Of a stretch of DNA of 47,714 bases, positions 8,348 to 18,226 are shown piece after piece. The notes below the pieces were generated by a model. The model had not been told where the DNA came from. It was given only the letters and a program-made list of their open reading frames with translations, and searched no databases. Position numbers and translations under genes: made by a program. Origin of the DNA: an uncultured Lachnospiraceae bacterium (lineage in GTDB: Bacteria; Bacillota; Clostridia; Lachnospirales; Lachnospiraceae). Location of the stretch: contig CANREB010000018.1 of the NCBI GenBank assembly GCA_947629525.1, forward strand, positions 1 to 47,714, in the 5' to 3' direction. Every line of letters starts with the position of its first letter. Position 1 is the first letter of the stretch.

Positions 8348-8782
8348 TTATTTTTTCGTAAAACGGCTCTTTATTTTTTGGATAAATTTTTCATACGGAG
8401 TCGACTCTCTAAAGTAGCTCTTCAGATTTTCGTACATACATTGACATGCTTCTTCCTCTGAACACAAGAACTTAACATATGTTAGTTCTCTTTCATACGA
8501 GTATACACACCATTGATGCTTCACAAACTCTATTGTAGCGGAAGCATTTCCGGCATAAGCATCTATTGCCCTCTTTCTTGCTCTCTGCGCTTCCTCCTCT
8601 GAATCATAAGGTCCCATTTTTGTTTCTTCAGTAAATGAAACAAACCATTTGTTCTCTAAAAGACGTAGTATATAAGCATTATTTAGGTTGGGGTGTTTTT
8701 TGAGTCCTAAATCATACAGATATTCACTTACATGGTTTTCTCTTAATATATCCGCCAACTCCATTCTGTTCACATCAGCCAT
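8348..8782 (-). CDS. Candidate immunity protein for the RHS-TNT toxin
   Basis: A 144-residue, soluble, charged protein not assigned to a known family. Two similar halves are visible: W46-F-V followed by SEEEAQRA at 61-68, and W91-C-V followed by SEEEACQC at 108-115. This suggests a duplicated alpha/beta unit. Its ATG lies inside the end of the RHS gene (13-bp overlap), behind AGGAAGGAG, so the pair is translationally coupled. A small gene directly downstream of a polymorphic toxin tip is the standard position of the cognate immunity gene, and that position is the main evidence for function. It lacks a signal peptide and so would act in the cytoplasm, where NAD+ must be protected. Confidence 0.65.
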   Translation of the reverse strand: MADVNRMELADILRENHVSEYLYDLGLKKHPNLNNAYILRLLENKWFVSFTEETKMGPYDSEEEAQRARKRAIDAYAGNASATIEFVKHQWCVYSYERELTYVKFLCSEEEACQCMYENLKSYFRESTPYEKFIQKIKSRFTKK

Positions 8783-11700
8783 CTCCTTCCTACTTCTATT
8801 TCTTTCAGTGAATCTCCCAATTCTTTAACCTTTTTATCCAACATATATTGTATACCGCCTCCTTTTTGTCCGAATGCTTTTGCGGCACGCGATATTGTAA
8901 CATTTTCCAAGTCTTCCTGCAGCACGTACATATGGTAAGCATAAGGATTTCTTACATACGGCAGAGCCCTCGCCTTAAATGATGTTCCTACAGGTGAGAC
9001 ATATTTTCCATCCGAGCCGCCATATCTGTCAACAATAGTCCCCGCCTTCAGTACTTGATTTTCTATTCTTGTTCCCGGCATCTCTCCGTTATGAGGCGCA
9101 AAACTCCAATCGGGGAGGCCGTTTTTAAGCATATATTTTTTGTATCTCACACGCGATTCGTTCTTTTGCAATGCGGTTGTTCTTTTTATAATCATGCCGC
9201 CGCCATAAAACGCCGCGCCCGATACTCCGCCAAGCAGCGCGCCGAGCAGCGCCTCCTTAAAAAGTTCTTTAAGGCTGAACTGTCTGCCGTTTTCACTTTG
9301 CCCGTTGCCATACGCGTCATAACGCATATTATCCGCATTCGGACATTGTACCTTAGGGTCATTCTGTGTTTGATTTATTGTAATAATCAGCGTTGTTCCT
9401 TCCGGAAGCTCCTTAAGCGCATCATATACCTGTTTTTTCTCAGACGGTGTGAATGTATCAAATATGTAATCGATTACCGATGTTGCAGCCCCCGACGATG
9501 CACCTCTGCGGAATGCCTGCACCACGCTGTAAAACGGATCATTGCCAAACAGTGCGCCGCCTATGGAATTGACAAGTCCGTCACGTATCGCTTTTTTCCT
9601 GTCTATATGCTTATTTTTGTTTATTTTCTGTTCGACTATACTACCCAGCACTCCTGCCGCAAAATCACCTGCCATTAACGCCATCGGTCCGGCTCCTGAA
9701 GACACAAGCGCTCCCTTTGCCGCTCCTACTATAGCTCCTTTTGCTGCCGAGCCAATCGCTTCTCTCATACTGAAGCGGCTCTTCCTTCTTTTCTGATCTA
9801 TAGCTGAACCCAAAAAGCCTATTGCGCCCCCAACGATACCGCCTATTGCCGCACCCGCAAGTATGTTTAGTATCTCCCCCGTATGATCTTCATAATTTAA
9901 CGGGTCGCCGCCGCAATACAGATATAAGTTGAATCCTCTCTTTACAGGATCTTTTGCGCACATTCTCCCGGTTACGCTGTCATAAAACCTAGCCTGTGCA
10001 AAGTGTTTGTCAATTACAGGGTCATAAATATAATTTGTAAACGTGAATCCTGCACTGTACACCGATACATCTGCTTCGCCCCATACACCGCATAACGAAC
10101 ATCCTGTCAGATTACCGAGCACATCTGTGGAAAATAGCGGGCTTCCTAACAGGTCAGGCTGAAAGTATATATTATTCTGCGCTATTTTCTCATACGAGAA
10201 GCCAAACAACGAACGTTCCGCTTTTCCGCTGTCATCATATGCCATAAGGTCATTGAGGGATTCGCTCAGATAATCAGGAAGATATGATGTTTTCTTATTA
10301 ATAAGGCTTCCATCTTCCGGTATCGTGCGTGTATTATTTATTCTGGCATATAAACCGTTATAGCCGTATTCTGTCTGTTCGCCGCTTTCAAGGTTTTCCC
10401 CAAGCGTCATATGATTAGTTGAATCATATGTGTACCTGCGCATAAGGTTTCCATTCCTGTACTCATGCGTCAGATTACCTCTTTTGTCATAAGTGAATGA
10501 ATACGGAATGCCATCCTGAGTCATTGATATAAGCCTATTTGCCTCATCATATCCATAGACTGCTTTTTCTGTGCCGTTAATGTTCTTGGACATTCTGTTT
10601 CCGAAAGCATCATAAGTATATGAACGTGTATTTATCCCTTCATTTACCGATATCAATCTTCCTAAAGCATCATAAGCATAAGCGGCATTCCTTGTAAGGC
10701 TGTCTATGCTGCCTTTTCTCTCAGAACTTACAATGCGCCCCATTACATCATACGCAATGCTGTCATCCATATATGTGCCATCATTTAGCTGATATTTAAT
10801 CTTAACCGGCTGCCTGTTTGCATTATAAGAATATGACGCTATGCTACCCGGTCTTTTTATCGAAAGTATGTCTCCATTTGGCGCATATGTATATACTGTC
10901 TCATGACCGTCAACATCTTTTATACCTATAAGGCGACCGCACTTATCATATGAATAGCCTGCCGTTTTACCATCGGGATAGGTAATTCCCGTGCGTCTGC
11001 CTGATACATCATACGAATATCCCACTGTACGCCCGTTATGATCCGTCATCTTTATCATCCTGCCTAATGCGTCATGTTCCATTGACGATATACCGTTCCA
11101 ATCCCTCAGCTCTACCAGTTCGCCTCTCTTATTGTATCTGAACAATACTTCATTTCCGTCATTGTATGTCATCTGCACCGGTTTATTGTTAAGGTCATAA
11201 TGCACCGTCGTCTTGGCACCATCTTCATCGATGATATCAGTAATATTACCATTTCCATCATAGGAATACATCAGCTCATCCGATACAGGATTTATTTCCC
11301 TGACCATGCAGCCGCGTTTATCATAGTAATACAGGGTTGCACACATCTGTTCCTGTCCGTCATCATCCGTCATATACTCCTTTATCTGATTATTCATCGC
11401 ATCGTATTCAAACATAGCGATGCTGCCCAGAGGATTGATAATCTGCCTAATATTGCCACAGGCATCGTATCCATACAAGGTTACTCCGCCGGCAGCGTCT
11501 GTAACCGATGCAATCTGTCCCACAGCATTGTATGCGAATGACGTTTTAGCGCCGAGTGCATCCGTTATCGAAATCATACGTCCGTTCAGATCATATTCAT
11601 ATGATATTGTATTTCCGTCCGCGTCTGTTTCGGATATAACCTTTCCCAAAGCATCATAAGCATATGTCACATTATTATTCCCTGCATCTGTAACGCTTAT

Positions 11701-14700
11701 AAGATTTCCTGCAGGCGAATAGTTATATTGCGTAGTATTTCCGGCGGCGTCTGTCTGGGTCAAAAGCCTGCCCATACTGTCATATGTAAAGCTTAACTTA
11801 TGCCCCATAGCATCCGAGAGTTCTGTAAGCCGTCCCACAGCATCATACAAGTAGCTTGTCTTAGCTCCTTCCTGATCTGTCACACCCGACACTTTGCCCG
11901 TATTAGTATATTCAAAGCTTAGACATCCCTCATCCTCACCTGTTACTTTAACGATTCTGTCAAGTGCATCATAGTCGTATAGCCATTTGTTCTTATTTGC
12001 ATCAGTATACGATGTAACATTACCCACTACATCATATACAAAACTTTGTTCATATCCCTCCTCGTCAACCATATTGATCAAACGGTTCATACTATCATAA
12101 TAATATGTCCTTATACCGCCTAACGGGTTTATCTCTTTTACTACATTTCCATTACCGTCATATTCATAATTTGTTTTTGCTTCATTAGCAGCAGTAATAC
12201 AGATAAGCTTACCCCTTGCATCATACTCATATGAAGTCTCATTGCCAAGCGGGTCTGTTTCTTTAACAATTCTGTTATTCTTATCATACTCATACAGATA
12301 TGTATTCTCTTCTGCATCTGTGATACTTGTACAATTACCATTTTTATCATATGTGTACGAGGTTTTACCTCCGTTAGGGGCAGTCGTCCGCACTACACGC
12401 CCCAATACGTCATACTCATATGAAGTCTCATTTTTCTCCTTATCGACAAAAGATGTAATGTTTCCATCGGTATCGTACAAAATTGCATCCGCATACCCTA
12501 AAGCATCCTCAATCTTAATAATATGTCCCAGCTTATCATACGTGAAACTTACAACACCTGACTCTGAAGCCACTGATTCAATTCTGTTTTCTTTATCATA
12601 TGTGTATGATATAACCGCTCCATTTTCATCCGTTTTAGTAAGCATATTACCGCATTCATCATATGTATAGCTTATGCTGTTGCCTAACGCATCCGTTTCG
12701 CTGATTACGCGTCCTTCCTTATCATAAGCAAATGCGATTTCACGTTCAAGCGGGTCGATAACAGTTTTCACCTGTCCCATTGCATCATACACATATCTTA
12801 CTGTACTTTCATCGGCATTTTTTACCGCTATTAACTGGTTTTGGGCATCGTAGAGATAAGTGGTGCTATTACCATTACAGTCAACATACTCTATCTGATT
12901 TCCGTAAGCGTCATAGCTGTGCCTTATGACATAATCAAGAGGGTCTGATTCGGAAACAAGATTTCCCCTTTCATCATAATCAAAACGGTATTCATTGCCA
13001 CAGCAGTCGGTCACAAGCGATATCTGCCCCATTTCATTGTACTCAATACTCCGACGGCTGCCTGCCTTGTCTGTAATACCGATACGGCTGCCGTTTTCAT
13101 CATAGTCAAACAGTATTGAGCCTTCCGTATCTTCAATACATAACAGATTTCCGACGGCAGAGTACTTATATGAAATTTTTCTACCCTTTGGCGAAGTATA
13201 AGATATCAGCCGCCCGGCTTCATCATAAGCGTAAAGATAAATACCGCCCTCAGGATCAACCGCCTGTTTTAAATGATTATTACTGTCATATGTGTATGAC
13301 CATTCGCTGCCATTCCTGTCGCTATATCCTATAAGGTTATCATTGGCATCATATGTATATCTGCCTATGCTGCCTCTCTCATCTTGCACATATATAAGAT
13401 TATTGCGCGTATCATACTCATAAAGGCTCTGTGTACCGTCGCGGTTTATCAGTTTAACAGGTTGATTATTCTCATTATAAACTGCCTGCTCATAGGTATC
13501 GTCCGGGTGCACTATACGTGTAAGTCTTCCGCGTTCATCATATTCTATTTGTGTTGGATTGTCAAGCGCGTCAACCCATTGTATCAACTGCCCGTCCTTG
13601 TTGAATACACTTTTTGTTCTGCTCTTTCCAATCTCTACAAATATCTTTTCTCCATCGGCATCACCGGTAAACTTAGTTTGATTGCCTAACTCATCCGTAA
13701 ACAGACTTGTGTTATTGCTTTCATCATACTCCGCATATGCGCTTCCTCTTCCGGCAAGCTTCTGTTCTATTACCCTATCCTTTGCATCATATTTATTGCA
13801 AAGGTATACTGTCCCCGCAAAGTCGGATATTGTAATAAGATTTCCGTTTTCCCCATATGCAAACTTAATACTGTTGCCTTCAGCATTTGTTATTGATACA
13901 AGTAATCCGTTATCATAGCCGAATATGATTTTATTACCGGCAATGTCAGATACCTCTTCAATCTGCCCGTCTTTATATGAAAATTTGATTTTTGACCTGT
14001 GTTTTCCCGAAATAGCGTTTATTTTACCTTCGGTATCAGCAGCGTAATTATAGGCTGGCATTCCGTCTTCAATAATCTGTTTAAGCCTCATTCCTGCGTC
14101 AAAAATATACTCAGTATTATCCATGCAGCTTACGGAATATGTACCGTCAGCATTTTGTTTCATAGTATATGCGGCTTCTGTTCCTTCTACTATTTCAAAA
14201 CTCTTATTGTCAGGGGATGCCTTAAATGGAATTTCATCACCATATGGCGTGATAAAGAATACATATCCTCCATCTTCAATAAGCAGATAATTTAGAGAGT
14301 GCGTCCACTTGTTCCCCAATATATTGGGATTGTAATCCATCTGCGAATCATAAATTGTGGTAAAATCTAAATTATCATTTCCATAATCCTTTAGCCACGT
14401 ATAAGCCCAGAAAAATGCACCTGTAATTGCATTTACAGGGTCAAACTGAATATATTGCTTTTCACCGGTCGGATATCCTTTTCCTTTTTTACGTGCTCCA
14501 ATCTTTGATGAACCTTTCCTTATTTTCTTTCGGGTAACGACTGTGATCAAATCGCTGTCTTCACCGGCTACATATGAATTTTTTGCACGTACATGGCAGC
14601 TATAGCTTGTATCAGGTTCAAGATTGCTGATTTCCAACTGTGGAACTGTCGTGTCATAATTTTTGCCGTTTAATACCACATTATAACCGGTTGCCCCATC

Positions 14701-17535
14701 CACTGCATCAAACTTGAACAATACAGTTTTAGATGTAGAACCCACACGCACATTACCCGGTTTTTTAAGCAGCGTCCTCACACTTTGCGTAGAGCTGTAT
14801 CCGCTTGAACCGCTGACATTTTTAGCACTAACGCTGTAACTGTATTGAGTATTTGGAACAAGTCCTGTTATTTCTTTGCTGTTTTTTGTTATATTATCAT
14901 AAATATTGTTATTAAATTTAACTGTATAACTATCTGCCCCTGCTGCTTTATCCCAATTTATTATTACAGAATCTGCTTTAGCAGCCGCACTCACATTAGT
15001 GGGCGATTTAGGTACTTCCGGTTTTGTTCTGATAATTTTTGAAGCACTATAGGAACTCGTTCCCGCTGCGTTTTTTGCTCTTACAGAATAAGAATAATCA
15101 GTTGCGGCAGTAAGAGCAGTAAAGGTTTTTGATGTGCCTGTTACACTATAAGCACTACCATTAAACATAACATCATAGCCGGTAGCTCCCGAAGAAGCAC
15201 TCCAGTTTACAGTTACGGAATTCATTGTTGATGTTGCGGTAACATTTGCCGGTGTTGCCGGAGGTTTTTGCAATGTCTTAACTGTCATTGCAGACGAATA
15301 TGCGCTTGTGCCTCCTGCATTTTTTGCCCTCACCTTATAGGAATAGCTCGTATTCTGTGTTAACCCGGTAATCGTTTTTGATGTACCTGTTACACTATAT
15401 GTAGTTCCATTAAATACAAGATCATAACCGGTTGCCTTTGATGACGCATTCCAACTTATCTTCACCGAGTCATATGAAGGAACTGCTATTATATTAGTCG
15501 GGATGCCGGGAGGACTTATCAATGTTTTTATTGATTTAACAGCGGAGTACGCACTTGTGCCTCCTGCATTCTTTGCCCTCAGTTTGTATGAATAACTTGT
15601 ATTCTCAGTAAGTCCTGTTATCGTCTTGGATGTACCTGCAGTCTCGTAAGTATTATTGTTAAATATAAGTTCATAACTGTCTGCCCCCACAGATGCTCCC
15701 CATTTTATGGTTGCCGAGTTTACAGTTGATGTCGCTTCAATATTTGTGGGAGTGCTTGGAGCGTTTGGAAGAGTTGTAAAATTTTTTGTCGTACTGTACG
15801 AACTTGAGCCGCCTGAGTTATTTGACCTGACTGAATATTTATGATTTGTTGATGGCGTAAGTCCCGTTATCGTTTTTGATGTTCCCGTAACTCTGTATGT
15901 CTTGTCATCAAATAATACGTCATAGCTCGTCGCTCCGCTTACTGCTCCCCAGCTTATCGCAGCAGAGTTCTTTGTTGCAGTTACATTTGGCGATGCTGGC
16001 GGCATTGGCGCTGTTTTTATTGTTTTTGACGTTGAATATGAGCTTGATCCGTCTGAGTTTTTAGCGCAAACCTGATAAGAATAACTCGCGTTAGCTGCTA
16101 ATCCTGTTATTATTTGAGGCGGAGAAGTCACAGAATATGATTTTCCATTAAATAACACATCATAACCTGTTGCACCTGCTACAGCATCCCAATTCAATGT
16201 TGCCGAATTTTCATTTGTTACCGCACTGGATGTGCCCGGTGCTTTCGGTGTTGTCCTGACACTCTGCACCGGACTGTATTCACTTACCCCATTAGCGTTC
16301 TTTGAACGCACTTGATAATTATAGCTTGTGTTTGGTGCCAGTCCTGTAACTGTTTTTGAATTAGCAGATACACTGTAATTACTGCCGTTGAATTTTAAAT
16401 CATAACCTGTTGCACCGCTTACAGTATTCCAACTTATAACTGCGCTATTTTCTGTAGACTTCTTTGTTATGCCCGAAGGTACTGCCGGCAGTAAAGCCTG
16501 TGTCATAATTGTTTTAGCCGAACTGTAATTTCCTGCACCGTCTACACTTTTAGAACATACCTGATACGTGTGTGATGTTTTAGACTGCAAACCGCTAAAT
16601 GTTTTTGCCGTGCCTGCCACACCATAATCTTTTCCGTCAAATTTTACATTGTATCCACTCGCCCCCGTTACTGCTGTCCAGTTTACAGTAACGGAATTTG
16701 TAGTGCTTGACGCTGTGACCGATGCAGGGGCATTTGGTGCTGTTGTAACAGTATAAGACGCTGAATAATTACTATATCCGTCAGAATTTTTTGCGCGCAC
16801 CTGAAAATTATATCCTGTTGCCGCCTTTAAACCTGTAATAGTTTTGGAAGTACCGCTTACGCTATATGTACTCCCGTTAAACAACAGTTCATAACCGGTT
16901 GCCCCGCTTACTGCATTCCAGCTTATCGTTGCAGAATTGCCTGTAGCAGTCTTTTTTATCCCTGTCGGCGTTGCCGGAAGCTCCGCTGCTGTCCTTATTG
17001 TTTGCTTTGTGCTGTATGCCCCTGTTAAAGTTGAGTTTCGTGCGCGTACAGCGTAAGTGTGGCTTGTCTTAGGCTTAAGCCCGGTAAATGTACGTGTTTT
17101 TGTTGACGCTGTAGTCTTAGCAAGCGTATACACCGTTCCATCAAAATTAATGTCATAATCTGTAGCCCGAAATACCTCACTGAAGCTTATCTTAATTGTG
17201 GTAGTTCCCGCCTCGGCTTTTATATTCTGTGGTATTCCAAGCTCATCAGAATAATAATAGTCCCATGGAATTTCTATAGATGCCGTTCCATATGCAATTT
17301 GCTTAGTGCTGTTAAACGCATAAACATTCGCATAATACTCTTTTCCTGCCGGTAAATTTGCATCGCTCGTATATGTAGTCGTTTTTAAATCAGATCTGTT
17401 ATAAATTGCAGTTGAGCTATACCGTGCCGCCAGCGTTGCCTTATACTTTACCGCTCCTGAAACACTATTCCACGATGTAGTTATTGAACCGTTTTTGTTT
17501 AGTTTTAATGTTACCTTAAGTGTAGTTGTTGCCAT
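8770..17535 (-). CDS. Giant FN3-RHS polymorphic toxin with TNT NAD+ glycohydrolase tip
   Basis: A 2921-residue protein. About twelve fibronectin III-like repeats of roughly 83 residues (residues 10-1000, recurrent GATGYDVxFNG and SKTITGL) precede a long RHS/YD-repeat shell (about 1010-2553) that ends in the core motif DPVKRGFNLYLYCGGDPLNY. The 368-residue variable tip contains two glycine-rich hydrophobic stretches (2554-2640 and about 2760-2785) and a TNT/DUF4237 domain at 2807-2921: DRYG (R2837), Y2845, RALP (R2856) and GGGIQY (Q2896). These fit the residues I recall as essential in the mycobacterial toxin CpnT. TNT hydrolyses NAD+. No signal peptide, LPxTG motif or transmembrane anchor is seen at the N-terminus. 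The ATG at 17535 follows AAGGAGGAAATAAAT; an upstream in-frame start lacks a site. A candidate immunity gene overlaps its end. Confidence 0.9.
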   Translation of the reverse strand: MATTTLKVTLKLNKNGSITTSWNSVSGAVKYKATLAARYSSTAIYNRSDLKTTTYTSDANLPAGKEYYANVYAFNSTKQIAYGTASIEIPWDYYYSDELGIPQNIKAEAGTTTIKISFSEVFRATDYDINFDGTVYTLAKTTASTKTRTFTGLKPKTSHTYAVRARNSTLTGAYSTKQTIRTAAELPATPTGIKKTATGNSATISWNAVSGATGYELLFNGSTYSVSGTSKTITGLKAATGYNFQVRAKNSDGYSNYSASYTVTTAPNAPASVTASSTTNSVTVNWTAVTGASGYNVKFDGKDYGVAGTAKTFSGLQSKTSHTYQVCSKSVDGAGNYSSAKTIMTQALLPAVPSGITKKSTENSAVISWNTVSGATGYDLKFNGSNYSVSANSKTVTGLAPNTSYNYQVRSKNANGVSEYSPVQSVRTTPKAPGTSSAVTNENSATLNWDAVAGATGYDVLFNGKSYSVTSPPQIITGLAANASYSYQVCAKNSDGSSSYSTSKTIKTAPMPPASPNVTATKNSAAISWGAVSGATSYDVLFDDKTYRVTGTSKTITGLTPSTNHKYSVRSNNSGGSSSYSTTKNFTTLPNAPSTPTNIEATSTVNSATIKWGASVGADSYELIFNNNTYETAGTSKTITGLTENTSYSYKLRAKNAGGTSAYSAVKSIKTLISPPGIPTNIIAVPSYDSVKISWNASSKATGYDLVFNGTTYSVTGTSKTITGLTQNTSYSYKVRAKNAGGTSAYSSAMTVKTLQKPPATPANVTATSTMNSVTVNWSASSGATGYDVMFNGSAYSVTGTSKTFTALTAATDYSYSVRAKNAAGTSSYSASKIIRTKPEVPKSPTNVSAAAKADSVIINWDKAAGADSYTVKFNNNIYDNITKNSKEITGLVPNTQYSYSVSAKNVSGSSGYSSTQSVRTLLKKPGNVRVGSTSKTVLFKFDAVDGATGYNVVLNGKNYDTTVPQLEISNLEPDTSYSCHVRAKNSYVAGEDSDLITVVTRKKIRKGSSKIGARKKGKGYPTGEKQYIQFDPVNAITGAFFWAYTWLKDYGNDNLDFTTIYDSQMDYNPNILGNKWTHSLNYLLIEDGGYVFFITPYGDEIPFKASPDNKSFEIVEGTEAAYTMKQNADGTYSVSCMDNTEYIFDAGMRLKQIIEDGMPAYNYAADTEGKINAISGKHRSKIKFSYKDGQIEEVSDIAGNKIIFGYDNGLLVSITNAEGNSIKFAYGENGNLITISDFAGTVYLCNKYDAKDRVIEQKLAGRGSAYAEYDESNNTSLFTDELGNQTKFTGDADGEKIFVEIGKSRTKSVFNKDGQLIQWVDALDNPTQIEYDERGRLTRIVHPDDTYEQAVYNENNQPVKLINRDGTQSLYEYDTRNNLIYVQDERGSIGRYTYDANDNLIGYSDRNGSEWSYTYDSNNHLKQAVDPEGGIYLYAYDEAGRLISYTSPKGRKISYKYSAVGNLLCIEDTEGSILFDYDENGSRIGITDKAGSRRSIEYNEMGQISLVTDCCGNEYRFDYDERGNLVSESDPLDYVIRHSYDAYGNQIEYVDCNGNSTTYLYDAQNQLIAVKNADESTVRYVYDAMGQVKTVIDPLEREIAFAYDKEGRVISETDALGNSISYTYDECGNMLTKTDENGAVISYTYDKENRIESVASESGVVSFTYDKLGHIIKIEDALGYADAILYDTDGNITSFVDKEKNETSYEYDVLGRVVRTTAPNGGKTSYTYDKNGNCTSITDAEENTYLYEYDKNNRIVKETDPLGNETSYEYDARGKLICITAANEAKTNYEYDGNGNVVKEINPLGGIRTYYYDSMNRLINMVDEEGYEQSFVYDVVGNVTSYTDANKNKWLYDYDALDRIVKVTGEDEGCLSFEYTNTGKVSGVTDQEGAKTSYLYDAVGRLTELSDAMGHKLSFTYDSMGRLLTQTDAAGNTTQYNYSPAGNLISVTDAGNNNVTYAYDALGKVISETDADGNTISYEYDLNGRMISITDALGAKTSFAYNAVGQIASVTDAAGGVTLYGYDACGNIRQIINPLGSIAMFEYDAMNNQIKEYMTDDDGQEQMCATLYYYDKRGCMVREINPVSDELMYSYDGNGNITDIIDEDGAKTTVHYDLNNKPVQMTYNDGNEVLFRYNKRGELVELRDWNGISSMEHDALGRMIKMTDHNGRTVGYSYDVSGRRTGITYPDGKTAGYSYDKCGRLIGIKDVDGHETVYTYAPNGDILSIKRPGSIASYSYNANRQPVKIKYQLNDGTYMDDSIAYDVMGRIVSSERKGSIDSLTRNAAYAYDALGRLISVNEGINTRSYTYDAFGNRMSKNINGTEKAVYGYDEANRLISMTQDGIPYSFTYDKRGNLTHEYRNGNLMRRYTYDSTNHMTLGENLESGEQTEYGYNGLYARINNTRTIPEDGSLINKKTSYLPDYLSESLNDLMAYDDSGKAERSLFGFSYEKIAQNNIYFQPDLLGSPLFSTDVLGNLTGCSLCGVWGEADVSVYSAGFTFTNYIYDPVIDKHFAQARFYDSVTGRMCAKDPVKRGFNLYLYCGGDPLNYEDHTGEILNILAGAAIGGIVGGAIGFLGSAIDQKRRKSRFSMREAIGSAAKGAIVGAAKGALVSSGAGPMALMAGDFAAGVLGSIVEQKINKNKHIDRKKAIRDGLVNSIGGALFGNDPFYSVVQAFRRGASSGAATSVIDYIFDTFTPSEKKQVYDALKELPEGTTLIITINQTQNDPKVQCPNADNMRYDAYGNGQSENGRQFSLKELFKEALLGALLGGVSGAAFYGGGMIIKRTTALQKNESRVRYKKYMLKNGLPDWSFAPHNGEMPGTRIENQVLKAGTIVDRYGGSDGKYVSPVGTSFKARALPYVRNPYAYHMYVLQEDLENVTISRAAKAFGQKGGGIQYMLDKKVKELGDSLKEIEVGRRWLM

Positions 17536-17582
17536 ATTTATTTCCTCCTTTATATTATTCACACATATTACATGGCTATATA

Positions 17583-17611
17583 TAAAAGAGAAAATAATTT
17601 AAAAATGTAAA
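17583..17611 (-). promoter_or_regulatory. Candidate TcdR-type promoter of the RHS gene
   Basis: On the minus strand TTTACA (17606-17611) and CTTTTA (17583-17588) are spaced by 17 nt, about 50 nt ahead of the RHS start codon. TTTACA is the -35 reported for TcdR/BotR/UviA-class promoters, and no good sigma-A promoter is visible in this gap. The TcdR-like factor at 7572-8138 is the obvious candidate to use it. Confidence 0.5.
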
Positions 17612-17661
17612 CAATGTTCATTCAACAAAGCTGCTGACACTTAAAACTCCTGATTGGTTAT

Positions 17662-18138
17662 TTAATTGTACACATAAGGATTAGTTTCTGTATATAATGA
17701 CAGTTCTTTTCCATCCTTTACCGCATAATGAATGCAATGAGCTTTATAACTTTTCCCTGCTTCAGGATTGTTCAAATAAAATCCTCCTAAATAGGCATCT
17801 GTATTTTCCGAATAATCGCTTTTTACCACTATGTCTTTCCATACAAGACCATCCTTCCGCTCAAGGGTAAGATTTCTGACGCCAATCTTACTTGCTGTAC
17901 CACGACACCCTGTTGAATATATTACAAGAAGCTTGTCATCGCTTTTAGATATTCCAAGCTCACAAGTACCAAGGTCAGAGCATACCTGTATTTCTTTGTC
18001 AGCCAGCATTTGATAATATAATTCCTCTGCCTCCTCGAGTGACAGCATCCGAATAATCGGTTCTTGCGCCGAAACCTTTAATGGCATACATAATATTGCT
18101 ACTATACATATATACGATACTAATTTTTTCACATTCAT
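17662..18138 (-). CDS. Small secreted protein of unknown function
   Basis: A 158-residue protein with a clear signal peptide: basic MNVKK, a hydrophobic core to about residue 20, and a likely cleavage site after VSA (residue 25). The mature part carries a helical LSLEEAEELYYQMLADKE segment, then a beta-rich region with two cysteine pairs (CSDLGTC, and single C in STGCRG and AHCIHY). I do not recognise a family. The start at 18138 is chosen because ATGGAGAAA precedes it and it begins the signal peptide; a longer reading frame to 18201 has no site. It follows the sigma/anti-sigma pair and precedes the RHS gene in the same direction, so a role in toxin display, release or sensing is possible. 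Confidence 0.65.
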   Translation of the reverse strand: MNVKKLVSYICIVAILCMPLKVSAQEPIIRMLSLEEAEELYYQMLADKEIQVCSDLGTCELGISKSDDKLLVIYSTGCRGTASKIGVRNLTLERKDGLVWKDIVVKSDYSENTDAYLGGFYLNNPEAGKSYKAHCIHYAVKDGKELSLYTETNPYVYN

Positions 18139-18226
18139 ATTTTCTCCATTTCTACGCTGCTTCATAATATACTGGGATTTGCGACAGCAGCGTGAATACA
18201 AACCTCAGTGAAGATGAAATAATATA

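Noticed and set aside
9055..16000. Plus-strand frames opposite the RHS gene
   Set aside because: They reflect the repetitive codon pattern of the YD and FN3 repeats and have no plausible start signals.
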